NCBI GenBank assembly: GCA_002205965.3
Contig: NADL03000018.1
Location: 124,001 to 188,000, forward strand
DNA from: Kappaphycus alvarezii
Lineage: Eukaryota > Rhodophyta > Florideophyceae > Gigartinales > Solieriaceae
Length of the DNA stretch: 64,000 bases
Reading direction: 5' to 3'
Shown piece after piece: positions 10,229 to 23,534 of the stretch (position 1 is the first letter of the stretch; each line of letters opens with the position of its first letter). The position numbers and the translations under genes were made by a program. The notes under the pieces were generated by a model, which was not told the DNA's origin, did no database searches, and worked only from the letters and a program-made list of their open reading frames with translations.

Positions 10229-11285
10229 TCATCTTCCTGCGGACTTCCTCACTGGCAGTGGTGAAATACTCTTCATTTCCCGCATGGTTCTCATCACCTC
10301 TTGATTCAATATACCCATCATCAAAAGATCCCAATTGGTCGGGATGCTAGCCGTTATATCCGAAGAACCATCTGTTGGCCATACAAGGATTGAATCATCG
10401 AGTTGCACACGAGAGACGGAAAACGTTGCGCTTGTAGGGTTGAAGATCTTGTACGAGTTTCCTCTCTCAAACCGTGCAAGTATACCTTTCCTAGCTCTCG
10501 GACCAAACTTTCCGTTTTGCTCCTCCTTCGGGATATGGACATATGCCATTGCACCAAGCACTCTGATGTGGGATAGATCAGGGCGCCTCCCAAAGACCAT
10601 TTCGTACGGAGTACTGTTCCCGTCAGGTGCAGAAGAGTAGATAACGTTCCTGAGATGGTTCGACGTGTTCAAAGCCACTGCCCAAAGCTTATCCTTCCCG
10701 CAATTGACGACATAGACTGCAACATAGTCCTTGTTGCATTGTTCAAAGTGCGGTTGAGTCGTTCTGCTTTCCCATTAGACTCCGGACTATACGGTGCAAT
10801 AGGTTAACCCCATTGCCACGTTCAGAAAGCCAGTTATGTAAACTCTTAGAGAGGAATTCCTTCGCATTGTCAAACCTGATTGCTTTCACACGTTTTTTAA
10901 TGCAATTCCAGTTAAAAGTTCATTTACTTCACTGAATTTTGAACTTCAAAACGCTTTCGTAAAAATTGCACCATGGAATAATCACTATTTCATCATATAG
11001 TGTAATATAGTATCGGGCAAGGCCATTTGACAAAACACGCATCGGTCCTACTACATCAGTATGGACCAAGTCTTCAAGATATCTAGATTCACGTGATTTT
11101 TGGCTTGCAGGCCTAGTGTCACGTTCAGACTTTGAACCTTTGCACGAGTCACATGTGCCCCATTCCACTATATTCTCAAGAGATATACCATCAACGAGTG
11201 GAATAGTACTACGAAGGTGTTCTCCACAAGCATGTTTCAAGCGAAGATGCAATAATAGAGATTTACGCACCTTTGCCATGGACAA
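10229..11285 (-). pseudogene. Copia integrase region (GAG-pre-integrase, zinc finger and core)
   Basis: Integrase inserts the element's DNA copy. At 10929-11285 the frame encodes a gag-pre-integrase zinc finger (LRLKHACGEHL..., then CDSCKGSKS) and the core start LVHTDVVGPM with the first catalytic Asp. At 10229-10678 it gives TPYEMVFGRRPDLSHIRVLG and the family-typical tail PRARKGILARFERG. The middle of the core is broken by stops and frame changes (about 10680-10930), so the full D,D,E triad cannot be read. Confidence 0.9.
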
Positions 11286-11488
11286 TAGTGCTGCAGAATT
11301 AAATTATGCATTCTCAGGCATCAGCAACGCCATGTACAATCCTGTAGATTCGATTCTATTCCTATGAGACAAAATCGTTAGTCATAGAATCGGCGACAAT
11401 ATACGTGCCTACACACTACGTTCATCACACATAAACTTTATAGACAAGCACTTCTTCTGCATTCGACTAACAGAAAGGAGATTGGACT

Positions 11489-11880
11489 TCAAGTACGGGC
11501 ATACTGCACATCAGTGAGTGTGAGCGGGCTGCATTTCCCAAAAGCGACGGTCGTCGCATTAATTGTGCCCTTTCCATGAACAGGAATGTAGGTTTCGTCC
11601 CCAACCTCTACATTGGGCTGCGTTGGTACTTCAAGGGTCGCAAAAAGTGAACAATCATTACACATATGCATCGCAGCACCCGAGTCGATAACCCACTTTG
11701 ACTGCGGTTTAAAACTGCCACTTCCAACGAAGAGGGCTCTTTCCAAGTTCGAAACATTTTCCGACTTTGAGTTATTGCCGCAACATCCTTTTCGGCGCAC
11801 GGTACTTCTTGCTTTCGAGATTGTCGAAACTGTTCACCTTTTGTGTCCAGGCTTTTCACAAAATGGCATTTGAACTTCGA
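11489..11880 (-). pseudogene. Copia gag C-terminus and aspartic protease
   Basis: The upstream part encodes a zinc-knuckle start (CHF.C, EKPGH) that is in frame only if one T is added to a four-T run near 11860. It then passes to KWVIDSGAAMHMCND (11660-11700), the retropepsin active-site segment with the catalytic Asp in DSGA, followed by VEVGDETYIPVHGKGTI, the conserved second strand. The protease active site is intact in sequence, but the reading frame around it is not. Confidence 0.88.
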
Positions 11881-11905
11881 CTCGTCTTGGACTTGTGACG
11901 CATGC

Positions 11906-12535
11906 TCAGAGCCTTCGAATTGTTACCAGAAGCCTCTGCGCTAGATAAAAGGGTTGTTTCATTTGAAATAAGTAACGCAAGGGAATCAGAGAGCTAATTA
12001 TCCATTCACGAATAACTTCTGCAGTCACATCAAAATAGTCATGAAAGCCACGCGATAGAGCACGAAGTTGCTCGGCCTCAGATGTAGTGTACCCGATTCC
12101 TCCCAGTTGAGATTCTAGCTCAGAAAGACGGGCGCGAAACTGCAGTACAGTTTCTTCGGGTTTCATGTTTATAGTCTGGTAACGATCCAAAAGACGATCT
12201 CTACTGGCTTGAGAGACAGATTGGTGCTGATTCTTCAGGTTCCTCCAGACCAGTGCCGGATCACGCATTTCCATAACTAGAGCCACGCATGAATCATGAA
12301 CACGGAGAAGAATGGTTGATAACACCACCTCCCGACGGCGTTGAACCTTTTCAATCTCTTCACTTCCTTCATGGGGCTCTGATACAGATCCGTCGAAAAT
12401 GTTCCACAATCCTTTACTGCACAAGATCAGCTCGACTTTTATAGACCAGAAAAAGTAGTTAGTCGACGTGAGGAGTGGTAAGCGGATCTTGTCCACATCC
12501 ATGACAGAGGTACGATCGTCCCAGCCTTCATTCAT
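11906..12535 (-). CDS. Copia Gag, N-terminal part (UBN2 type)
   Basis: Gag forms the element's particles. The ATG at 12535 (MNEGWDDRTS) is preferred over the upstream non-ATG extension. The 209-residue frame gives LLTSTNYFFWSIKVELIL near the start, DPALVWRNLKNQHQS in the middle and FRARLSELESQLGGIGY, all typical of the retroelement UBN2 gag domain. After EWIIS the frame departs. An alternative frame continues with SLDSLALLISNE and then the zinc-knuckle region, so one indel separates the two halves. Confidence 0.9.
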   Translation of the reverse strand: MNEGWDDRTSVMDVDKIRLPLLTSTNYFFWSIKVELILCSKGLWNIFDGSVSEPHEGSEEIEKVQRRREVVLSTILLRVHDSCVALVMEMRDPALVWRNLKNQHQSVSQASRDRLLDRYQTINMKPEETVLQFRARLSELESQLGGIGYTTSEAEQLRALSRGFHDYFDVTAEVIREWIISSLIPLRYLFQMKQPFYLAQRLLVTIRRL

Positions 12536-12655
12536 CTTGAAACTGCAGTAAAAGAGGAAGTAGGCGCCGTAATAACGAAAGAGAAGAACAATGCGCAACA
12601 CAGAAGATGTCAAAGATTGATGGAAGGGCTACTGCAGTCTGGGCCCATAAAATCT

Positions 12656-12882
12656 TGACTGATCACAATTTGGATGGCAGTTTTACTCGGTAGATGGCCA
12701 TCAACTCTTCCTTAGATAGGAGCGATGTGCTCGACTGGCTGTAAACGGTAATATCTAGAATTCACACCCTTAAGTCATACTAACAATTAAAGAAGATATA
12801 AATCTCACGTTACTACAATTAAGTATTTAAAAATTCAAATAGAAGAAATTAGAACGTAACCTGTAAAGAACCTCTCTCAACA
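12656..12882 (-). repeat. 5' LTR of the Copia element
   Basis: 227 bp matching 8273-8499 with about 24 substitutions and no indels by eye. In the element's orientation it is the 5' LTR, upstream of gag. I could not identify the primer-binding site with confidence. Confidence 0.93.
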
Positions 12883-15800
12883 TTGTTAAAACTAAAATTG
12901 CGATAAAACTACTAAAGGCACCATAAAATAAAAAATGGCTTCATGTGGACATAAAAGATGCAACAGAAGATTTTTCAGAGGAAGTAAATACCATGAATAC
13001 ATCAAGATTGCATGTAAACTCCTGTTGCGATTATGCCCATAAATCACCAAATACCCTGGCAGTATCCCTCCAGTAACCTGTATCAAGGATTTACACTGTA
13101 AGATGACATCAGTGCAACTTGTGCACTGTACTCAGGCAGCAGTGTAAAACATAAGATCATACCTCTTTGTACCAAGCCAATGACATGGAGCCATCGTGGT
13201 TATCTCGCGTGGTTTTCGAAACATTTCGGACCAACCAATCAGAAACCGCTTTATGCCTCCTTGCCAACTGGACCAATGGGACTTTGCCATGATGTTTATA
13301 ACTGTCGGTTACCCTGATGGCTGCGACATGAGCCTTCAGAACCTTGTAGTTTTATACCTCTGGGGTCGCTTTTTCTAGAATACCTTTGAATTCAGTACCA
13401 TTTGCTTACAATTTGTCTCTGCTTGTGTTGAGTACTTTTTCTATATAAAACATGGTCAGAAGCTCCGGTCTGTTCACCGGAAGCTTCCACCATCAGTTCA
13501 ACCATCGATTACCTCTTGTGTGCCCAAACCCCACAAGTCCCCACAGATACCCGTAAGCGGCTCATATCCGTTAGAGTCCTTTCTCCGGATTTCAGCTCAC
13601 CGGGATCCCCCGCATTGGACTCAATTATTAGAACCAAATTTCCGACTCAATGGACTCTTGGTTCTCCTCGTAGCCAATCTCATTCTCCCTGTTGTCCTCT
13701 TTCAGTTCTTCCTAAATAAAATCAACTCATTTCTCCCTCTTAAAGCTCCATGGTGGCTGAAAATATATTGAAGCTAGCTACCTCTTGAAAATAGTCATCA
13801 TGATGTGATTTGCTAGAAAAGGTATCTAAAATGTCTAGAAAATAAAAAAATTTCAAACACCGGTTTGCAAGAAATGGTGCGTGAAGAAAAAATGCTCACG
13901 TAACTGACCCTTTAATGGCTAAAAGAAGATAAGAATTCAAACTTCTTTGCTAATGGCGAAGCGATTTGCAAGATTTATGATTCTACGTGTTGAAGGAATA
14001 TTAAAGCACATACGTTTAATTTTGTTTAATTAACTTGATTTTAATTTTTTTATTCAAATCTAATGTAGGAAATTCCCTTCAATACCTACAATTATTCGTT
14101 GTTTGTTCTCTGATGTTTAAAAAACTTCAACTCATCGCTATATAAGCAATTAGGTTGAGATGATCTTCCAGGCATTAAACACTGCAATTCGTGGGCTTAT
14201 CTTCCGCAAAACACCAGTGGTCAAGATAGATACGAATCAAATTAATACAGAGTCAGTTTTATGGAGGATTTGAGGTTGTTGAGAATGTCATCTACTCTAT
14301 TGCTGCAAATCCCTAGCTCTGAACTCCATATCATTACAAAAATCGAGACATGATAAAGTGCGCCAGCTTTTATAAGATGCGGAGACATTGAAAGGTTATT
14401 TTCGGCAAACTTGGGCAGAAATTTGCAAGATTATCTCTGTTCATCTAACAATTTTGATTATTCTCAGAAAAGTATTCCTGTCCGTCCTTACTATGGAAAG
14501 GCCTGCCAAATGAAGATCTTTTACCTTCTTTACGCCACTTAGATATGATTTTTTTATTCAGTACGCAAATATTACTACTATCAAGCCAAAATATGTTTCT
14601 TCCATATTAAATATTTTCTTGGCGGATGCGGGCACTTTTTCCTCTCATTTGGTTCCCAAACTAGAGTCTTTGTTTCCCAAGCTTTCCTTTTCGCAAAGTT
14701 AAACCAAACAATCGCTCGAGTCTGCCTTATTATCTTGTACATCGAATTCGGAGTCGCGGAAAGAATCTGGAGAGCTTCTGCCGGTTTCAAATCTATCTAC
14801 AGAGATTGGAAATTTTTTTAGACCCCACGCAGGCCTTTTCACTATTACCTGTGAGACGGTGATGGATTAAATCACTCAAATTAATTACGTAGCGAGAAAT
14901 CTCGTAGGGAGCGCGTGCTATTGAAGTTAAATGCGTCTCTTTCTAAGATACAAAATGAATTCATGTATATTTATTTTAAAAAAACTTATAAATGGGATGA
15001 TGTGCATCCATCTCTCGAAAAAAGCGCAAATTTACCACAATAACAGTATTTGGTTATAAAGAAGAGACTAATATAGTCCTAAAACTTCAACAAAAAACTA
15101 CCTAATAGCCATTTTTAGCCTTAAGGGACTTTAAACGACTTTTGCTTGAAAAAGAAGAGATAAATCACGAAGGAATATGTGTCCTTTCATTTTCCACAAT
15201 GTAGAGCCATGGCCACAATTCAGAATCTGCTTCCGATTCAATTACTCAGAATCGACCTCCTTGTATGCTATCAATAATAAATGCACCCAATGGATTGCGA
15301 CCTAGGTGATGCTACTATAGAGCGTTGAGCTGAAATGAATGACTAGCACGGTAACTCAGTTAATTGATTAGGAGAAAAAATGATTCTACACACCTGATCT
15401 TTGATAGACTTTACAGTGAGAGAAAGCGCCAATGATATGCTTTTGCAGCTTCAAATAAGAATAATTTTGAGTATTCGTATGGATTTTTTGTTAGCTACGT
15501 GAAAATGAAACATAATGTTGGGAGACGTTGCAAAAGTGATGTAAAAGGTATAGATGTTTTTGATGTTATTAGAAGTCCAAAAAAACAATGCGAAAACTGA
15601 CTTTTTTGCGAATGTGTTCGATGAAAAATGCCAGCAAATTATTAGAGTTGGCAGCAATTCCTCATAGTTCACAATTTCCTCCGGATTCATTTCCTCCTCA
15701 ACCGTTGATTTATTTCGGATTTAGAAGTACACAAAATATGCTACCGATGATAGTTTTCAGCAGCTTCCTGTTGAGCGGGAATTTTCAATAGGTCAAGGAA

Positions 15801-18000
15801 AAGTTTAGCGTAAATCAGGAATTGCACAATTTAAAGGTGGAGTTTGCGGATTAAAAGAAGGGCTTTCCCTTGGATTCCCAATCACTTCCAGGGTCGGTAT
15901 CGTATTTGGGTATTTTCAAAAAACAGGCAGTTTTATATCGAAAGATTAACAAAGACAACAATAAAAGGAAGGATGATTGGATAAGTGAGGAAAGATTTCA
16001 GAAGTTTTTCCATTTTGTTGGCGGTTCTGGCTCATAAAGGATAACCGGGCGTTGCCTAGTCTTTCCGGAGGGTTACTCCAAAAAAAGCCTCAGGAAAGAT
16101 TACTTTGAAAACAATAGCGCTTCCAGAATAGAAATATATCGTCAAAACTTGTGCTGGTTGAAAAACGGAGTTCTGAAATCATTGACTTGGTTTCTGAACC
16201 AGATTAACTACCTCAATCGTTTCTCAGAAAGTGGTCTTCCCCCTCCTCAAATCTCGATAAGTTAGAAGCAAAACATTCGGCAAATTTAACGATAAGACTT
16301 GAATTGGTATCATTCCCATCATGCATGCTTACCAGGAGTAAAATGTAAACTTTTCATCAAGAAATTTTAGAAAAGGTTTAGTAATTCGAAGACTATTTTC
16401 CTGAAAACGCATCAACATATAATTTAAGTGCATTTGTATTCATAGTACCATGAAACTTAGCCAGTCATTTACAGTGCCTTTTATTGCAGATAAAGAGTAT
16501 TTTCATGACACGCAAACAATTAATTAATATGATTCTTAATCTATTCCTACTAAGATCGGATATTGGCCTTCTTGGAGGGTTTCTTTTTGATTAAAAATGT
16601 TTTCCCAGCAGGTGTGAGGATTTCTGGCATATATTTGCTGATGAGTATTGCAAATGCTTCGTCTACGTTTGTGCCTGCGTGAGGAGGTCGATATACCATG
16701 TTTGATTGATGAAAAGGAATAATTTCAATGCGAAGTATTGTTGCCTTTGCGTGGTTTCTTAAGATTATTGAGGGAAAATTTCCAACCACAGGGCACGAAA
16801 GTTTTTTATGAGAGGGGAAAAATACGTGTATAGACTAAAATTATTGGTACATGTAATGTATCGCTGCACCAAGTTTCAGGGTACCAGGAAGGGTATGGAT
16901 ACATTATATATTTTTGCAATTACTGTAACCATTTGAAATTGTAGCACTGCTTTTTTTCAGAATAGAAGAAAATTTAGAACCAAACGATAACAAAAATTTG
17001 AATGCTAAACCAGAAAAATAATGTTATACCAAAGCTTTTATTTACCATCGCTCATTTAAGACTGATGTAGGAGCTAAAAAAGTTGGCGGAGTGAGAATTG
17101 AATTTATTTTTGCCATGGAAGCACCTTTCAATAAGTCTACGCACCCTAAACGCAAGATTTGTGTGGATTAATGTACGAAAAAAATATTGAAAATAAGGTT
17201 CAAGTAGATTTGGGTATGAAATACTTCAAAAGATATTCTAGTGAAGGGACTTGCAATCGTCTTAATGCACTCCTTAGCATCCCTCTAGGCCAATGTGTTT
17301 CATTTAATGCAATGCATCATTATGTTCAGAGATTCTTCAATTATTCTGAACCCTCAGACTCATCTATTCTTTTCCTATCTATATCGCTTCGAATCACATC
17401 GCTTAACGAGCGCCCTAATCTTTCTGCTCTGATCGTTTTTGCGTCAAGTACACAATATATGAAACTCGGACTAAAGAACCTTCCTTTCATGGCTATATTT
17501 TTCGCGTTATTTTTGCGCTTCTCAGTTTAACTATTTCAAGTGATGAATATTTTAATCGACACCCTAATTATAAATCAGACCAACAAATTACTTTTGACTC
17601 GATCGATCTTTATATTTATTAATATTAAAAGTGTTAACCGATGAATCCATCAAATTGCCAGTACATGTACTGATATTTCAAAATATTTCGACCATAATGC
17701 GGTAAATACTACAGTTTATCCCTTTTTAACTTGAATTATGCGCAATGAAACAACACAATTAATTATGAGATTCTAATTCTGTTAATTTCAATTGTTAAAG
17801 GAACTCTCTCGAAATCTGGATTTCAAAATACTTTAAAAAAGTGATGAAGCAACCGAGAAACCAGGAGAAGGTATGAAAAGACAGGAAATATTATCTTTGA
17901 GAGCATGCATGGAAAAAATGCAATAGACTGAATCACTTAAGAATAGAAGTTAAGATATTATCCCACAGTTTACAGAAAGACAAAAAGGTGAGTTTTAAGT
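12883..18000. other. AT-rich gene desert, first part
   Basis: AT-rich sequence with many stops in all frames. The only hint of coding is on the minus strand near 13540-13750, where an acidic stretch (EELKEDNRENEIGYEE) precedes a GYEPLTGICGD-like peptide, resembling the end of the acidic protein at 5997-6504. Other open frames (14581-14790, 15451-15690, 16550-16789, 17159-17530) show no motif. It probably consists of old mobile-element remains that I cannot classify. Confidence 0.45.
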
Positions 18001-21000
18001 TTATCAGGACATACACCGTGGTAAGGGGATATTGGGGGCCGTTTATTTTATACCTTGTGGAATGGTGTTGTCTCGTAATGACTTATTGCAGAAAACACTC
18101 AACTCGACAGGTTAGAAACAGAACGCTGAAAGGGATAGAAGTTGTGTTTCTCATTTTTGATCAATGAGTGGCCACTAATGAACTCTATTTAGAATTTTTC
18201 GCAACTCATTTTTCAAATGTTCCTGATAGTGGATTGCACCCAAAACTCGTCCAAATTTGAGTTCACAAAATTATTGTCTAGAATAACAAGTTACATCTAT
18301 GCTTTACGAGTTTATTTTTGCTTACTTGTTTCTTGAAAAGATCTTCCAGTTGCTGCATGGTTTCCAATAGGCTGCAGTTGAACAATTCTACTTTTGAAAA
18401 GGGGTTGAATGTGATGAAAATTGACCTCTATGTGCTCACGTTTCGCCGATACATGGCCATTTTTGCTATTCATGTTGCTAAAGTGCTATCAATATTCAAA
18501 TTTCATGCAGGATCACATATGGTTTTTTCGTAAGGCGTGTATAATAACACTTCGAAGAAAATTACTCAAATCCAAATCTGCTCTTCACAGAAGGATATGG
18601 AAATGTCTTTTTCCTACACCCATGAAAATATAAGATGGCCAAGGGCTTTCTTTTCCATGCAACTGAACCAACTTTTGCAAGTACAATTTAAGATGGATAT
18701 TGATTTTTTGTTACTTTTCTCTGCAGCCAAGTCTGAATAAAACACAGCGACTACGCTAAAAGAGTCTATCGATCCATGATTAACCGTCTTTTTTCTCTGA
18801 TAGATAACTTTTTCAGGCCTCTCTTTCGAGACAAGTAGCGAATTACTCATTTGACGAGAGTGAAGTGACTTTAGATGCACTGAAATTTCGATGTCTGTAT
18901 TACGCTTTACTCCGATCGATTTAGATGCACAGGAATAAAATAAGCTTTTGAAAATACTTCACGTCAAATTATTCACGGATACTCTCTTTAGAGTAATTCA
19001 GCAGCGAAGGGGACCTACAAAATCCATGTCACTGAAAACAATGACAAAAAAGCATAAGCCTTGTGCTTACAAGTTTGTAGAAAACTCTGGATTCTGTGAG
19101 AAACTGACAAAAACCACAACAATTGACATTTTTCTTCGATATGCGAACCTATATGATTCCAGCTTGTTAAAACCACGAATTGGGCGTTTCAGATGACACA
19201 TTTATTGTGGAATAATAACATTTACAGACTACTTCGTAGGCTGATCCTTGTAAAATAATATGTATCAATTCTAAGGGTGGCTACTTAGATCGCCACTTTC
19301 AACGGTTAGTTCACATGCTACAGAAAGAGCGAATATAAATCTGATCGCTTCCTTGGATGACATTGGTGCGTAAAACGATAAAGGACCAAGATCAACTCCG
19401 AGCATCTACAAATCACCTCTATACCACAGGGCGAGAATCCAATCGGGGTATCGTGATGCATCCATTAATTCTGTCAGAGGTAAGGATGCTCATAATACAA
19501 TTGTTAAAACTCCTAGCGTTAGCTCAGGAGTCGTTTCTCAGTCTTGATTTACAAGTTAGTACTCTTGATGGAATCCCGAATACCTTCGTGAATGCAATGA
19601 AATACCACGAAGAAGACTTTAAAGTGCAAGGAATGATGATATAATCCAAATATTATTAGATGTTTGGATTGTTTTCCTTCTAATCAATTATCTACAGCTC
19701 TCTTGAACTTAATGAGAGATTAAAACGAATGCATTGTTCGTATTGGTTCCTTGACGTATCTTTGGAGTATTATCATGCGTGCTTGTTTGATTTTGAAGAA
19801 GGGAAACTTCTTAAGCTGACTGACCGGTGCTTCGCTCATGTGATTTCCGTAACTAAGATGCTGACTGCCATCCCACTGCTCGTCCCTATGATTTGCTCGA
19901 CCAGAATAGAGTTATAGACGGACTAGAGGTCCATATTTTAATTATTCCATGTACAGGAATCCAATAAGATACCAGTCGGAATCCATCTCAGCGACCATTT
20001 TCACGTCCGCGCATCATTAGTTTATCATTACTGTAAAGGATTACTTCAAAAGAAATGATACGACGTCCAAACACACAAAAAGTCCTCCTTCATTGCCTCT
20101 TTTAACTTTTCTTCAAACTTACGTATTGAATACACTCCCATTTCCTTGCCTTCGCAAACTGCAATTAAAGCTTGGGGTGCCAATAATCCTTTGGTTTCAG
20201 ATGTATTCAACCACCTCCTAGTAATTTCTGTCGCAATATAGGTAAGCAATTAATTCTACATGAGATTGATCAATAATGTCTTTCTGTTTCAATTGTTCCT
20301 GTAAACTATGAATAAACTTCGAAAAGTTTTATTTATCTGGTACTGCTTTATCTAGTACTGCAGTTTTCTCTAGCAGTACGTGATGTTTGTATTGTTTCTC
20401 CTCTCAGCTTCAGCTTCTCTCATATAGTAACCCCTCTAGTTCTCCTAATAAATTGATAACCGTGTTCTCGGCTCATGCGATGTACAGACATTCTAGGACA
20501 TCCCTAATTTCCTTGGCTGTTCCTTTCATTTCTATCAGTGACTCTGCATGTATGACTCAGTGATCCATCAGTTATGGAAGGGATGATCGCGGTTTTCGCT
20601 ATTGTATTATTAGTTTACAACGGGGAGAGTTGAGTAATTGTTACATCATCAAGTCTTGGATTAGGCCCGAGAAAATAGATATATTTCATTTGGATGTACG
20701 TTTTAGTGTTCTCCCCAATGGCAAATTGTACTTCTCGAAAGTCAGTCACGGCAGTTTTCCCAAAGAATCTGCCTTACTTGAAATTCTCGAGAAGAATAAA
20801 CTTATCTAATAAAAGGGGAAACTCGGGACGAAAAAGTACTCGAAGGAAGGCAAAATGATTCGAACGAGTAAATTTACCGGGGATTCTGCTTTGTAGAATT
20901 CGGATGATATAAATGATCTCGTGCCTTCACGAACACACAGACTCGGACTCGTTGCCCTCATATTATTAACCCTCCACTTCTTTCTTTTTCCATCTCCTTG

Positions 21001-22992
21001 CACTAGACAGTACTGTGTGACAGCAGCCGTACTGTAATTTTCAAGGTTTGTACTGTCTAGTATATCAGGTTAATTAAAAAGCGATAATAACAATAATTTC
21101 GGAGTCTCTTTTTTCTGTCGTAAAACAGTATTTAAGTTAGTACTACTTATTTTGAACTAAAATGCTGTTCTGAATCAATGGTATTAGTAGTAATTACTGC
21201 TCAATCTACAAATAATGATAGTTTAAATAACTTTATGGTAATATTATGAAGTCTGTACTCTGCAGGATCCAGTTTTCAGATACAATAATGCTACTAACAT
21301 TAAATACTGTGATATCCATTGGAAATCACAATCAAAGGCCTACATACTCCACCACGGCTCAATCAGATGCGCATCATATTAGTTGTTATTCCCGTGGTCG
21401 TGCGTTCAAATACTACTAGGACTACTAGGTTTGGTGTGGTATAATTTCTTTGTGGGGAGTCAGTTTTGGGCAAGGTCCTGATATTTGGAGTTTGAATTGT
21501 ATTCAAGGATTCTATGAAGTTTGATCAGTGAACATATCTTTGGCACTCAGGCATTGTCAAGTATTCTTGTTGCTGAAGCCGAAGGGAGTTAAAGCTAAAA
21601 GTTCATTCATTCTTCTGACAAACAATGTCAGTTTATCAGAGCTGGGAAGGCCGCTATCGGAATAGACTGGCGGCACAGCAATAATTTTTCTAAAATTTTA
21701 ATAATATGTATGTCTTTTTGAATTAAATTCCAAATTTAAATCGTCTGATGATGCGCTGGATCTTTCCTGTTGAATTTATTGCGATACTTGTCAAAATGTT
21801 TAGAAATTTTGAGAACAAATTCCTTATATTCCGTATAAAAATAATATTCAATGCGAGTCCCCACGGAATCATAGCTTTTCGTGCGTAAGTGAGTCGACTA
21901 GTATCTATTTGTTTGATCACATCGCGTACAGCTTCTGCGGCCAGTTTTAAAAGAAATGCTACCAATGTTGGGATTGTGTACAGATTGCGTACCGTGCGTC
22001 TCCAAACCAACCAAGTTTCTTAATAAATGAGCTTTGTGAGATTCCTACTTGGAGCTCCAAATTGCCTTCATTTGTAAAATCACAAATAAATCTGTTGATC
22101 GGATGCACTAGATTCACTAGGGTTACATTTCGAGCGAAATCTCTGTCTTTATTCCGAGAGACGCCTTTAGACCTTTCCTCAGTGTATAAACGCTTCAATC
22201 GTCCACGAATATAAACTGTCGCATTTCATTCGGTACTTAAGGTAGCGCCAGACGTTTTTTCACCCATTCTTGCATCATCGGAAGATCAATTTATCCAATC
22301 GGGCCCGTTTGATGAGTAATCCAGGGAATGTAATCTGCAACTCCAAGAATAAGGTATTTGTAGTTATGGTTCTCAAATATCACGAAACGTTTCGGTATTT
22401 TCTGCATAAAACTTATCACCCCATCAGAGATACACACAATCACAGTCGTACATTCTCCTCGGAATGGCACATCTGCGTAGCGATGTTTCTCTTTTTTGAA
22501 TTGCCAATGTTATTCCGCTATCTATTTCAATTAAAAAATTATTAGCATCTGCGTCCTCTAAATATTCTTCCTTCGGAGCTCACGAAATTATCTGCCTTTG
22601 CAACAGTACCCAAACAAAGGAATTTTTTCTGGAAAACAGATTTCTCTGTGCTGTGAAGTTGTGTATTTCCGCTCTGATTTCCCAAAAATGTAATAAAGTT
22701 CCACAAAAAAAACTTTTTGTTCATCGCCGTGTTATCAAATCCACAATGCGTTTACAGATGGTTCTGATAACATATGTGAGTAGTAAGAAACAGTTTCTGA
22801 GTAATTCAATATATCTATTGCCAAGGTGCGGAGCGTCATTTCTGTCCCCAATTTTCATGGTCTCTTGAACTCAACCGTGTGTTCTCTCTGAAGTTTAATC
22901 ACCCTGGGAGCAATTTTCCTTCCGCGGCCGGCTCAAACTTTGATGATTCCCCCTCATTACATTCTTGGTCAATGTAGACACAGAAATTGTGT
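18001..22992. other. AT-rich gene desert, second part
   Basis: More AT-rich sequence with short open frames on both strands (for example 18948-19196 and 19357-19644 on plus, 20046-20249 and 21723-22198 on minus). None carries a recognisable domain. Some peptides look protein-like in composition and may be decayed transposon fragments, but I see no catalytic motif or terminal repeat to support that. Confidence 0.4.
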
Positions 22993-23534
22993 TCATATCT
23001 CCAAACATTCATCGAATAGCCATGTGAATGACATTATCATCTTTCCGATTCCGAAAAGGTTTGCTAGCCTGCACTCTTCCACTTCACTGCTTCTACAGAA
23101 TTGAGACAGGAGTCTTATTGTTCTCGTGGCCAACGTTTTCGTCGTTCCTGAAAACATAACTGTTACGGTAGACATTTCAAGATTTTAAATCTCGTATATA
23201 TTGGCAGATTAATCGTTCTTCGATTTTTTGAGTCCTTGTCTGGTGAATCTTCCACCTCTCTGCCTTCATTTTCGGAAATTGAGTTGCAAATAGCGGGCTC
23301 GCTTGCTGATTTAAGTTCAGTCGAGGTTAGTTTATTTCTCTGTTGAAGTAAAACATGTTGAAGTAAATTATCGATTAGAAACTCGAAAAGAGGCATGGTC
23401 TCGAAGAAGAATAAAGGGAAGCGCACGAGTACCACAGAATCTGGGAATTGGGACGGTTTTTTGGGATCAGTCGCAAAGAAGACGACATTATGAGGTTTTG
23501 GACACGTTGTCGGCAGGACATAGTCGCGGAACAT
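22993..23534 (-). CDS. Unrecognised coding-like region, two adjoining frames
   Basis: A 123-residue frame (23163-23534) and a 60-residue frame (22993-23175) lie end to end on the minus strand and overlap by 13 bp, as expected for one gene split by an indel. The first has a hydrophobic stretch (VVLVRFPLFFFETMPLFEFL) followed by a charged region rich in Glu, Asp and Lys. I recognise no family. In this setting it may be part of a mobile element. Confidence 0.25.

Larger units (their letters stand above)
8273..12882 (-). mobile_element. Ty1/Copia LTR retrotransposon, full length but decayed
   Basis: About 4.6 kb lie between two 227-bp direct LTRs (8273-8499 and 12656-12882). On the minus strand the domains occur in the order gag, protease, integrase, reverse transcriptase, RNase H, which defines Copia. 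By eye the LTRs differ at about 24 of 227 positions with no indels, indicating an old insertion. LTR ends read TG...CA (TGTTGAGAG at the 5' end on the minus strand). A purine-rich stretch just inside the 3' LTR (GAACGAGAGGGTG, complement of about 8500-8512) fits a polypurine tract. I see no target-site duplication. The pol frame changes repeatedly, so no intact polyprotein is encoded. Confidence 0.95.

Noticed and set aside
8268..12887. Target-site duplication flanking the first Copia element
   Set aside because: The 5 bp on either side (TTTCT and TTGTT) do not match well enough.
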